The notes under the pieces: model-generated
What the model saw: the letters and a program-made list of their open reading frames with translations, nothing else
Told to the model about the DNA's origin: nothing
Databases searched by the model: none
Position numbers and translations under genes: made by a program
Shown: piece by piece, positions 1 through 7,277 of the stretch
Layout: each line of letters opens with the position of its first letter
Numbering within the stretch: position 1 is the first letter of the stretch
Source: CAZWMK01 sp964635065
GTDB taxonomy: Bacteria; Pseudomonadota; Alphaproteobacteria; Sphingomonadales; Sphingomonadaceae
NCBI GenBank assembly: GCA_964635065.1
Contig: CAZWMK010000013.1
Coordinates: forward strand, 1 to 30,612
Direction: 5' to 3'
Length of the DNA stretch: 30,612 bases

Positions 1-35
1 GGCTGAAACGCTGCCTGCACCTTTGCTTGCAAAGA

Positions 36-111
36 TGGTGACCCCAACGGGACTCGAACCCGTGTTTTCGCCGTGAAAGGGCGACGTCCTAGACCGCTAG
101 ACGATGGGGCC
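36..111 (-). tRNA. tRNA-Glu (anticodon TTC)
   Basis: The reverse complement folds as a complete 76-nt cloverleaf with an encoded 3' CCA. The acceptor stem GGCCCCA pairs with TGGGGTC (one G-T pair). The anticodon stem TCGCC/GGCGA encloses loop CTTTCAC, giving anticodon TTC (Glu). The T-loop reads TTCGAGT. A short perfect hairpin (CTTTGC/GCAAAG) lies just past the CCA at about 21-34 but lacks a T-run, so it is more likely a processing element than a terminator. A promoter lies directly upstream (130-158). Confidence 0.96.
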
Positions 112-129
112 GCTCGCGGTGTGAGGGGC

Positions 130-158
130 TGTCTAACGATGTGAATCGGAGAGGTCAA
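130..158 (-). promoter_or_regulatory. promoter of tRNA-Glu
   Basis: On the minus strand, TTGACC is separated by exactly 17 bases from TAGACA, about 18 bases before the mature tRNA 5' end. A GC-rich discriminator (GCCCCTC) follows the -10, as is typical of stable-RNA promoters under stringent control. The same layout precedes tRNA-Val in this window. The promoter sits between the recJ stop and the tRNA, so the tRNA need not depend on read-through. Confidence 0.7.
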
Positions 159-161
159 GCA

Positions 162-1937
162 TCAATCCGCCCATGCCGCATCTTCGATGTGAATCTCTGC
201 ACTGGGCCGGGCAGACCAGTCGTCGCGCTGAACGCGGCCTGCAACAAAAACCTTTCTTCCCCGTGCGTTAGACATGGCCGCACCCAATTCGGTATCGGCC
301 TGACGAAAGGCCATGGCCTTAAGGCGCGCGCCGTCGCTACCCGACAGAATCAGGCGGACATGGTGCTGGCCAACAATATCTGCCTTCACCACGCTGAACG
401 GTCCGGCTGCCACCCGCGGTGCAGGCCAACCCGCACCATAGGGACCAGCACCCTCCAGCGCCTCGCAGAGGTCGACATTCACGCCGCGCGGCGCCAGCGC
501 GCAATCAAGCAGCAAGGCATGCGCGTCCTGCGCCCGCGCCACATCGGCGGCCAGCCGTTCGTTCAGGAAAATCGTCAGGGCATCGACCTTGTCAGCGGCA
601 ATCGTCAGGCCCGCCGCCATGGCATGCCCGCCCCCTGCCACCAGAAGCCCATGTTCTTTGGCTGCCAATATGGCCGCACCAAGATCGACGCCTGCAATCG
701 AACGTCCTGAGCCTTTGCCGACGCCCTGCTCATCAATGGCAATGACGATGGCGGGCCGGTGGTGCCGTTCTTTAAGCCGACCGGCGACGATGCCGATCAC
801 GCCGGGGTGCCAGCCCTGCCCCGCCACGACCGCCACGGCCATATTGGCACACTGACCGATTCGTGCGGCGGCTTCCTCGCTGACATGGGTTTCGATCGCG
901 CGGCGCTCGGTATTCAGGCGATCCAGTTCCGCCGCCAATATGCGCGCCTCGTCCTCGTCTTCGGTCGTCAGCAGACGCACGCCAAGGTCGGACTTGCCGA
1001 CACGCCCGCCGGCATTGATGCGCGGTCCCAGCAAAAAGCCGAGATCACTGGCGCGCGGCGCCCGCTCCAGCCGGGCGACATCGCACAATGCGGCAAGACC
1101 GGTATTGCGCCGCTGCGCCATCACCTTCAGTCCTTGTGCAACAAAGGCGCGGTTCAGACCCGTCAGCGGCACAACATCGGCCACCGTGCCGAGCGCCACG
1201 ATATCGAGAAGATCGAGCAGGCGCGGTTCGGGCAAGGCATCCGAAAAGTGATGACGACCACGCAACAAGCGATTGGTGGCGACCGCCAGCATAAACGCCA
1301 TGCCAACTGCGGCCACATGTCCATAGGCCGCAGCCGGTGCCAGTTCGTCGAGCCGGTTGGGATTGACGATGGCAATGGCCGACGGCAGCATTGTCGACGC
1401 CTTGTGATGATCGACCACAACGACATCCAGTCCTGCCGCGCGGGCTGCATCCAGCGCCTCGAATCCCTGCGTGCCGCAGTCAACAGTCACGACCAACTGC
1501 GCACCGGCATCCGCCAGCGCCGTCATTGCCCCGGCGGACGGGCCATAGCCCTCCAGCAGGCGGTCGGGGATATAGGTGCTGACAATGGCACCGCAGGCGC
1601 GCAGAAAACGGACAAGGACAGCCGCAGATGTCGCGCCGTCGACATCATAGTCGCCGAAGATGACAATGGATTCGCGCGCGGCAACTGCATCGGCCAGACG
1701 GCGGGCTGCCAATTCCATGTCACGAAAAATGCCGGGATCGGGCAACCAGTCCCGGATCGTGGGGGTGCGCAGGCGGTCAATATCCTGCAAATCTGCGCCA
1801 CGCGCCAGAAAAAGGCCCGCGACAAGGTCTTCGAGACCCAGGGCCATACCGGCACCGGCGTCAAGCGGTCGCCCGCCGCGCCAGTGCCAGGCCTGCCCGG
1901 TGATCGACCGCGTAACGCCGAAAACCGGGCGGATCAT
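162..1937 (-). CDS. recJ: single-stranded-DNA-specific exonuclease RecJ
   Basis: A 591-residue 5'-3' single-strand DNA exonuclease of the DHH phosphoesterase superfamily, acting in the cytoplasm in RecFOR recombination and mismatch or base-excision repair. Visible motifs are the metal-binding GDYDVDGA (residues 95-102), the signature DHH (176-178) within VVVDHHKA, and the DHHA1 motif GGGHAMAAG (435-443), followed by the C-terminal OB-like region. Length fits the family. Its ATG shares one base with the stop of glpX (TAATG arrangement), so translation is probably coupled and recJ is the last gene of the aminotransferase-hom-glpX-recJ operon. Nothing looks broken. Confidence 0.96.
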   Translation of the reverse strand: MIRPVFGVTRSITGQAWHWRGGRPLDAGAGMALGLEDLVAGLFLARGADLQDIDRLRTPTIRDWLPDPGIFRDMELAARRLADAVAARESIVIFGDYDVDGATSAAVLVRFLRACGAIVSTYIPDRLLEGYGPSAGAMTALADAGAQLVVTVDCGTQGFEALDAARAAGLDVVVVDHHKASTMLPSAIAIVNPNRLDELAPAAAYGHVAAVGMAFMLAVATNRLLRGRHHFSDALPEPRLLDLLDIVALGTVADVVPLTGLNRAFVAQGLKVMAQRRNTGLAALCDVARLERAPRASDLGFLLGPRINAGGRVGKSDLGVRLLTTEDEDEARILAAELDRLNTERRAIETHVSEEAAARIGQCANMAVAVVAGQGWHPGVIGIVAGRLKERHHRPAIVIAIDEQGVGKGSGRSIAGVDLGAAILAAKEHGLLVAGGGHAMAAGLTIAADKVDALTIFLNERLAADVARAQDAHALLLDCALAPRGVNVDLCEALEGAGPYGAGWPAPRVAAGPFSVVKADIVGQHHVRLILSGSDGARLKAMAFRQADTELGAAMSNARGRKVFVAGRVQRDDWSARPSAEIHIEDAAWAD

Positions 1938-2926
1938 TATTGTGCGATCAGCGGCGGCTCGCCACGGCGCTGGCCGCGGACATAACGCACCGTGCCGGTG
2001 GAGGCGCGCATCACGACGGATTCCGTCGTGATGGTGCCATCACGGCGGCGCTTCACGCCTTCAAGCAGCGAACCGTCGGTGACGCCCGTTGCCGCGAAGA
2101 TCACGTCGCCCTTGGCGAGTTCCTCCATCGAATAGACGCGGTCGAGATCCGTGATGCCCCAGCGATAGGCACGGGCGCGCTCGTCGTCGTTGCGGAACAG
2201 GAGGCGTCCCTGGAACTGGCCGCCGACACAACGCAGTGCCGCCGCCGCCAGGACGCCTTCCGGTGCGCCACCCGAACCAAGGTAGATATCGACCGTGGTA
2301 TCGGGATCGGTCACAGCGATCACGCCCGCCACATCACCATCCGGGATCAGCTGGATGCCGCACCCCAGCGCGCGCAGTTCCTTGATCAGCGCTTCATGAC
2401 GCGGACGGTCGAGCACACAGGTGATGATTTCGCTCGGCTGCACGCCCTTGGCTGCAGCAAGCGACTTGATGTTGTCCGTGACCGAGCGGTTGAGATCGAT
2501 CGTGCCTTCGGGATAACCCGGTCCGATGGCGATCTTGTCCATGTAAACGTCAGGCGCGTTCAGCAAACAGCCTTCTTCGGCAATGGCGAGAACGGCGAGC
2601 GAGTTCGGACCAGCCTTGGCCGTGATCGTCGTGCCTTCGAGCGGGTCGAGCGCAATGTCGATCTTGGGGCCGGTGCCCTGTGCGCGACCGACCTTTTCAC
2701 CGATGTAAAGCATCGGCGCTTCGTCGCGTTCGCCTTCGCCGATCACCACGGTGCCATCGAACGCCAGTTCGTTGAGTGCAGCGCGCATGGCTTCGACGGC
2801 AGCGGCGTCGGCCGCCTTTTCATCGCCACGGCCGACAAGGCGGCTGGCGGCAATTGCGGCATATTCGGTAACGCGGACCATTTCGAGAACGAGAACGCGG
2901 TCAAGAACCTTGCTGACAGCAACCAT
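1937..2926 (-). CDS. glpX: class II fructose-1,6-bisphosphatase GlpX
   Basis: A 329-residue cytosolic, metal-dependent phosphatase that hydrolyses fructose 1,6-bisphosphate to fructose 6-phosphate in gluconeogenesis. Family signatures are clear: IGEGERDEAPML (62-73) and DPLEGTT (94-100) for metal and phosphate binding, and GSGGAPEGVL (217-226). The start is supported by an AGAGGG Shine-Dalgarno 5 bases before the ATG. It lies 15 bases after hom and overlaps recJ by one base. This is probably the main FBPase of a heterotroph; sedoheptulose-bisphosphatase activity is possible in some homologues and cannot be judged from sequence. Confidence 0.96.
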   Translation of the reverse strand: MVAVSKVLDRVLVLEMVRVTEYAAIAASRLVGRGDEKAADAAAVEAMRAALNELAFDGTVVIGEGERDEAPMLYIGEKVGRAQGTGPKIDIALDPLEGTTITAKAGPNSLAVLAIAEEGCLLNAPDVYMDKIAIGPGYPEGTIDLNRSVTDNIKSLAAAKGVQPSEIITCVLDRPRHEALIKELRALGCGIQLIPDGDVAGVIAVTDPDTTVDIYLGSGGAPEGVLAAAALRCVGGQFQGRLLFRNDDERARAYRWGITDLDRVYSMEELAKGDVIFAATGVTDGSLLEGVKRRRDGTITTESVVMRASTGTVRYVRGQRRGEPPLIAQ

Positions 2927-2941
2927 AATGTCCCTCTTTGA

Positions 2942-4234
2942 TCAGAAATCGAGAATGTGCATCATCATCGGCGCACCGACGACGCTATCAAGCGCACGCA
3001 TCCGCGCAATGGCGGCGCGCATGGCCGATTCCGGCGCCATGTGCGTGACCATCACCACCGAAACACCGCCATCTGTCATCTGGCCCTGCTGGATCAGGCT
3101 TTCGATGGAAACATCGGCATCACGCAGGATGGCGGTGAGATCGGCCAGCACGCCCGGACGGTCCGCGACCGACAGGCGCAGATAATAGCGACCGACATGC
3201 GATGCCTGATCTGCCGGGTGCATGCCCGAAAGACTGGCCGCCGGCATCGAGAACGCATGACCGCATTCGCCGCGCGCAACATCGATGAGGTCGGCGACAA
3301 CGGCGCTCGCCGTCGGCCCCTCGCCCGCGCCACGTCCTTCGAAGAACAGGCGGCCGACAAAATTACCCTCGGCCACGACTGCGTTCAGCGAGCCATTGGC
3401 ATGGGCCAGCGGGTGGCTGAGCGGGACAAGGCATGGATGCACGCGCTGGAAAAGCGCGCCATTGTCGAGCCGCGCCAGCCCGACCAGCTTGATGCGATAA
3501 CCAAGGGCGGCTGCATGCTTGATGTCAACACTGTCGACATTGCGGACGCCTTCGGTCGCAACATTGGCGAAATCGACCACGCCGCCAAATGCAAGGCTGG
3601 CCAGGATCGACAACTTGTGCGCCGCATCGATACCGTCAATGTCGAAAGTCGGATCCGCTTCGGCATAGCCGAGGCGCTGGGCGTCTGCCAGCACATCGGC
3701 AAAAGATGCGCCCGCCTGCTCCATCTCGGTCAGGATATAATTGCAGGTGCCGTTCAGAATCCCATAAACCTGACTGAGTTCATTGGCAGCCGCGCCTTCG
3801 CGCAGCCCCTTGATCACCGGGATGCCGCCAGCAACGGCGGCTTCAAACTTGAGCGGCGCATTGGTCTTTTCCGCGCGCTGCGCCAGTTCAAGACCGTGGT
3901 GGGCGATCATCGCCTTGTTGGCGGTCACAAATGCCTTGCCGTGATCGAGCGTCGCGCGCGCCAGCGTCAGCGCCGGGCCATCTGCCCCGCCAACCAGTTC
4001 GACGACGACATCGACATCCTCGCGCGCCGCCAGTTCGACGGCATCATCCACCCAGGCAAAACGGCCAAGATCGACGCCACGATCACGATTACGGTCCCGT
4101 GCGGAAACCGCCACGACCTCGATCGCACGATCTGCCCGCCGCGACAGCAATTCACGGTTGGCGTCAAGCAGCTTGATCACCCCTGCGCCAACCGTTCCAA
4201 GGCCGGCGAGTCCCACACGCAGCGGTTTCGTCAT
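2942..4234 (-). CDS. hom: homoserine dehydrogenase
   Basis: A 430-residue monofunctional NAD(P)-dependent homoserine dehydrogenase. It reduces aspartate semialdehyde to homoserine, the branch point to threonine and methionine. The N-terminal Rossmann fold shows GLGTVGAG at residues 11-18. The central catalytic domain includes the NGTCNYILT stretch typical of the family. A C-terminal ACT domain (about 350-430, ADRPGVLADLTAIL) is the usual site of threonine feedback inhibition. The ATG overlaps the stop of the upstream aminotransferase by four bases (ATGA), indicating translational coupling. No aspartokinase domain is fused, unlike ThrA of enterobacteria. Confidence 0.97.
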   Translation of the reverse strand: MTKPLRVGLAGLGTVGAGVIKLLDANRELLSRRADRAIEVVAVSARDRNRDRGVDLGRFAWVDDAVELAAREDVDVVVELVGGADGPALTLARATLDHGKAFVTANKAMIAHHGLELAQRAEKTNAPLKFEAAVAGGIPVIKGLREGAAANELSQVYGILNGTCNYILTEMEQAGASFADVLADAQRLGYAEADPTFDIDGIDAAHKLSILASLAFGGVVDFANVATEGVRNVDSVDIKHAAALGYRIKLVGLARLDNGALFQRVHPCLVPLSHPLAHANGSLNAVVAEGNFVGRLFFEGRGAGEGPTASAVVADLIDVARGECGHAFSMPAASLSGMHPADQASHVGRYYLRLSVADRPGVLADLTAILRDADVSIESLIQQGQMTDGGVSVVMVTHMAPESAMRAAIARMRALDSVVGAPMMMHILDF

Positions 4235-5451
4235 TCGTCGATGACTTTCTTCATGTTGGGCGTGTTGACGCCCATGCTGGACAGGTAACGTTTGATGTTG
4301 CGCGCCGCTTGCCGGATGCGATGTTCGTTTTCAACAAAGGCGATGCGAACAAAACCCTCGCCTTCTTCGCCGTAGCCAACGCCTGCGGCTACCGCTACCT
4401 TGGCATGGATCAGGAGCTGTTTCGAAAATTCCAGCGACCCCATGTGCGCAAGCGCCGGCGGCAATGGCGCCCATGCGAACATCGATGCGCGCGGCACCGG
4501 AATGTCCCAGCCCGCACGGCCAAAGCTTTCGATCAGCACATCGCGACGTGAGCGGTAGAGCTTGCGGTTGGCCTCGACGATATCCTGCGGCCCGTTGAGT
4601 GCCGCGACTGCCGCCGCCTGGATGGGCGTGAACGCGCCATAATCGAGATAGGACTTTACGCGCGTGAGCGCGGCGATCAGCGTCTTGTTGCCGACCGCGA
4701 AACCGATGCGCCAGCCGGCCATCGAATAGGTCTTGGACATGGAAGTGAATTCGACCGCGACATCCTTGGCGCCCGGCACCTGAAGGATCGACGGTGTTGG
4801 CGCGTCGTCGTCATAATAAAGTTCGGAATAGGCAAGGTCCGAGAGAACCCACAGGCCATGTTCCTTCGCGAACGCCACGACCTTTTCATAAAAAGCGAGG
4901 TCAACCACCTCTGCCGTCGGATTCGATGGATAGCCCACAACCAGCACCGAAGGTTTCGGCACAGTGAATTTCATCGCGCGTTCGAGCGATTCGAAGAATT
5001 GCGGCCCCGGCGTCGTCGGCACCGAACGGATCGTCGCACCCGCAATGATGAAACCGAAGGTGTGAATCGGATAGCTTGGATTCGGTGCCAGCACCACATC
5101 GCCCGGTGCCGTGATCGCCTGCGCCAGATTGGCCAGACCTTCCTTCGAACCAAGCGTCACAACCACTTCGGTTTCAGGATCGAGATCGACGCCGAAACGG
5201 CGGCCATAATAATTGGCCTGAGCCTTGCGCAGACCCGGAATGCCCTTCGACGCCGAATAACCGTGCGCATCGGGATTGCGTGCCACTTCACACAGTTTTT
5301 CAATGACATGCGGCGGGGGCGGCAGATCCGGATTCCCCATGCCGAGATCAATGATGTCTTCCCCGCGCGCTCGCGCCGCGGCCCGCATCGCATTCACTTC
5401 CGCGATGACATAAGGTGGCAGACGGCGAATACGGTAGAATTCCTCAGACAT
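4231..5451 (-). CDS. alaC: PLP-dependent aminotransferase, AlaC / LL-DAP-aminotransferase-like
   Basis: A 406-residue fold-type I aminotransferase of class I/II. The PLP lysine is K240 in SMSKTYSMAGWR. Other cofactor contacts are GSKEGLANL (101-109), N177 in YPSNPTA, and D205 and Y208 in LSDLAYSE. The opening (EEFYRIRRLPPYV) and the GMGNPDLPPPPHV motif match the alanine transaminase AlaC/YfdZ group, often annotated as LL-diaminopimelate aminotransferase. Coupling to hom by a four-base overlap suggests a role in amino-acid synthesis, but the true substrate (pyruvate/glutamate, or an aspartate-family keto acid) cannot be read from sequence. It is the first gene of the operon. AAGG sits 9 bases before the ATG as the best ribosome binding site. 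Confidence 0.85.
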   Translation of the reverse strand: MSEEFYRIRRLPPYVIAEVNAMRAAARARGEDIIDLGMGNPDLPPPPHVIEKLCEVARNPDAHGYSASKGIPGLRKAQANYYGRRFGVDLDPETEVVVTLGSKEGLANLAQAITAPGDVVLAPNPSYPIHTFGFIIAGATIRSVPTTPGPQFFESLERAMKFTVPKPSVLVVGYPSNPTAEVVDLAFYEKVVAFAKEHGLWVLSDLAYSELYYDDDAPTPSILQVPGAKDVAVEFTSMSKTYSMAGWRIGFAVGNKTLIAALTRVKSYLDYGAFTPIQAAAVAALNGPQDIVEANRKLYRSRRDVLIESFGRAGWDIPVPRASMFAWAPLPPALAHMGSLEFSKQLLIHAKVAVAAGVGYGEEGEGFVRIAFVENEHRIRQAARNIKRYLSSMGVNTPNMKKVIDE

Positions 5452-5540
5452 CCTCGTTGACCTTCATGGGTTCACCCGTACATCATTCGGGCCGGGCCTT
5501 ATAAGCAGGACAATAGGCTTTTGGCGAGTAGGAAGCCGCA

Positions 5541-6182
5541 GTGACCGTCGAGATTCCTGCACCGGATTATGAAAAGCTGGAAACCATCCGGCATTGGACA
5601 TGGATGATCGGGCGCGCCCAGCAGCTTCTGCTCGACTTCTGGATCAGGGAAAGCCGCAAGGGCGAAACGGCAAGCCCCGCCGCGCGTCAGTTCATCAACT
5701 TGATCACCGCCGTATCAAAAGCCATGGCCGACACCAGTTTTCCGCCGGCCATGCTCCACAGCCTTGCCAACACCGGTATTCAAAGCCTGGTTTTCTGGCA
5801 GGAATGGCTCGACGCCGCAGCGCAACACCCCCCGGCACCCCCGCTTGACGCGCTCTTCGGGGCACTGCACCGGATGCACAGGATCAAACAGGATTTCTTT
5901 CTGGCAGTTCTCGATCATATCGAAGCCAGTGACGGCGAGGAAAAAGCGCTGATGCGTGCAAACGGGCGTCGCTATCTTGATGCTGCCAACCCCATGCATC
6001 ATCTGCTCACCAACCCAGACGCTCTCAGGGCCATCCGCGAAAGCCGGGGCGAAAACCTGCTCTGCGCCCTGTCGCTTCTTCTTGATGATCTCGGCGCTGG
6101 CCGCATCGAACTCACGCCCGATTCACTTCTCGGGATCGGCCAGCACCTGATCTGCCATCTGAACGGCGCTGAAACGAATTAG
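5541..6182 (+). CDS. orphan PHA-synthase N-terminal-domain-like protein (no catalytic domain)
   Basis: A 213-residue protein starting at GTG, with AGGAAG 6 bases upstream. It resembles the helical N-terminal domain of poly(3-hydroxyalkanoate) synthase (PhaC_N). AQQLLLDFWIRES (26-38), RIKQDFFLAVLDHI (114-127) and, most strikingly, LTNPDALRAI...GENLL (156-174) with LLLDDLGAGR (179-188) line up with the familiar PhaC segments before the catalytic alpha/beta-hydrolase domain. The protein stops shortly after this block, so the lipase-like GxCxGG box and the Asp/His of the catalytic triad are absent. It therefore cannot polymerise PHA by itself. It could be a truncated relic, a PhaE- or phasin-like partner, or a granule-associated regulator. 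Its stop overlaps the stop of the convergent stress-protein gene. Confidence 0.72.
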   Translation: MTVEIPAPDYEKLETIRHWTWMIGRAQQLLLDFWIRESRKGETASPAARQFINLITAVSKAMADTSFPPAMLHSLANTGIQSLVFWQEWLDAAAQHPPAPPLDALFGALHRMHRIKQDFFLAVLDHIEASDGEEKALMRANGRRYLDAANPMHHLLTNPDALRAIRESRGENLLCALSLLLDDLGAGRIELTPDSLLGIGQHLICHLNGAETN

Positions 6183-7003
6183 ATGCCACGCACCATCAGG
6201 GTGTCAGCCGGCACGTTACGCAGCAGGGATTGGGCCATGCTGCCAATCATGGCCTGGAAAAAACCTGAACGGCCATGCGTACCAAGCACCAGCAGGTCCG
6301 CCTGCACTTCGCGCACCATTTGCATGATGGCGGACGTCGTTTCCCCATAGGCCAGCCTTGGCACCACGCGGGCACGCACATCGTCGGGGACATCCGGGGC
6401 ATTGAGGAAGGCCGTCATCTCTTCCTGCGCCTGGGCCGTGATTTCAGCGCGCGTTTCCTCCGACTTCAGCAAGCCTTCATAGGGAACGTGGAAAGCATGG
6501 GTGAGATACAGCATGGCATCCGGGAAAGATCGGGCGGCCAAAAGCAAGGCCTTGCGCGAGCAGCTGGAGAAATCCGTCGCCACTACGATCGTGCTGTAGG
6601 CGCCATGGCACCTTTGCTTGACCACGAGAACCGGGGTCGAGGCGTGTCTGACGATATGATCCACTGCTGTGCCGGTAAGAAAGTCGCCAACATGATTATA
6701 ACGCGCAACACCCGTGACGATGAGGGCACAATCATTTCGGCTTGCAATCTGGGCGATGGTCACAGGCGCAGCGCCAGCAACAGCCATGACATCGACATCG
6801 GCAGCCGGATCAGGCAACACCGACCGCATGGCCTTTTCCGCAAGGTCTGGCTGCGCTTCAAGGCGCGATCCTCGTTCGACCGCGTGCAGCAGGATCAGAC
6901 GCTTGCCCCAAGAGGACGACAGACACACGGCGCGATCAACGGCGCGATCAGAACGCGCACTCAAGTCCGTTGCGACGAGAACAGGCCGGTGATCATCCAA
7001 CAT
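6179..7003 (-). CDS. tandem-domain universal stress protein (UspA family)
   Basis: A 274-residue cytosolic protein with two Usp folds (about 8-137 and 140-274), each opening with the typical V(L)VATD strand (VLVATDLSARS, IVVATDFSSCS). The second domain carries a perfect G-2x-G-9x-G-S nucleotide-binding motif near its end (GTHGRSG...GS). In the first domain the middle glycine is Arg (GVAR...GT), so only the C-terminal half looks fully ATP-competent. GAGAGG lies 5 bases before the ATG. Tandem Usp proteins commonly act in stationary-phase, hypoxia or oxidative-stress survival. The convergent PHA-synthase-like gene makes a storage/stress link plausible, but this is inference. Confidence 0.92.
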   Translation of the reverse strand: MLDDHRPVLVATDLSARSDRAVDRAVCLSSSWGKRLILLHAVERGSRLEAQPDLAEKAMRSVLPDPAADVDVMAVAGAAPVTIAQIASRNDCALIVTGVARYNHVGDFLTGTAVDHIVRHASTPVLVVKQRCHGAYSTIVVATDFSSCSRKALLLAARSFPDAMLYLTHAFHVPYEGLLKSEETRAEITAQAQEEMTAFLNAPDVPDDVRARVVPRLAYGETTSAIMQMVREVQADLLVLGTHGRSGFFQAMIGSMAQSLLRNVPADTLMVRGI

Positions 7004-7183
7004 AAAAGCCTCTCTTTCATCATGCAGCCGGTTCAGCAGGGCATGAAGGCCTGAACCGCACAGTCGGACGGCCTATAAGGCGCATCATGGCTGTAAACGC
7101 CCTGTCGCTTCACCGACGCCTGGAGAAACGAACATCTCTGCTAGAAGATGGAATTTTCTTTTATAAATGCCATCTGAAAAATG

Positions 7184-7223
7184 AAAACATGTTTTGACGA
7201 CAGTTGAAATTTTCATTTAAATA
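7184..7223 (+). promoter_or_regulatory. probable promoter with palindromic operator-like site upstream of the DUF2279 gene
   Basis: In an AT-rich stretch (about 7141-7260), TTGACG at 7194-7199 is followed after 17-18 bases by TTAAAT/TAAATA (7217-7223), a good sigma-70-type arrangement about 55 bases before the ATG at 7278. The perfect 12-bp palindrome AAAACATGTTTT (7184-7195) overlaps the -35 box. A second small dyad (TGAAA-T-TTTCA) lies within the spacer. This suggests a regulated promoter, but the regulator is unknown. The rest of the 7004-7277 gap holds nothing else I can name. Confidence 0.5.
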
Positions 7224-7277
7224 ATATGATCCCTAAAACCTGGCACAAGTCGCGTTGCATATCGCAAAGAAGTATTT

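Noticed and set aside
20..31. The 12-base string CACCTTTGCTTG, repeated at 6608-6619, with a near copy around 24579
   Set aside because: The copies lie in unrelated contexts (past a tRNA and inside two genes), share no flanks, and are short enough to be chance.
759..1985. A 408-codon open frame antisense to recJ, with similar long antisense frames at 1940-2941, 2957-4288, 15204-16655, 21394-22956 and 18670-20115
   Set aside because: They lie opposite strongly supported genes, have compositions expected from the reverse of GC-rich codons (many Arg, His, Gln), and show no recognisable motif.
5449..5474. A seven-codon frame (ATGAAGGTC...TGA) overlapping the start of the aminotransferase gene, resembling a leader peptide
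   Set aside because: It has no convincing ribosome binding site of its own, no regulatory codon run and no attenuator structure. Its AAGG is better explained as the ribosome binding site of the aminotransferase.
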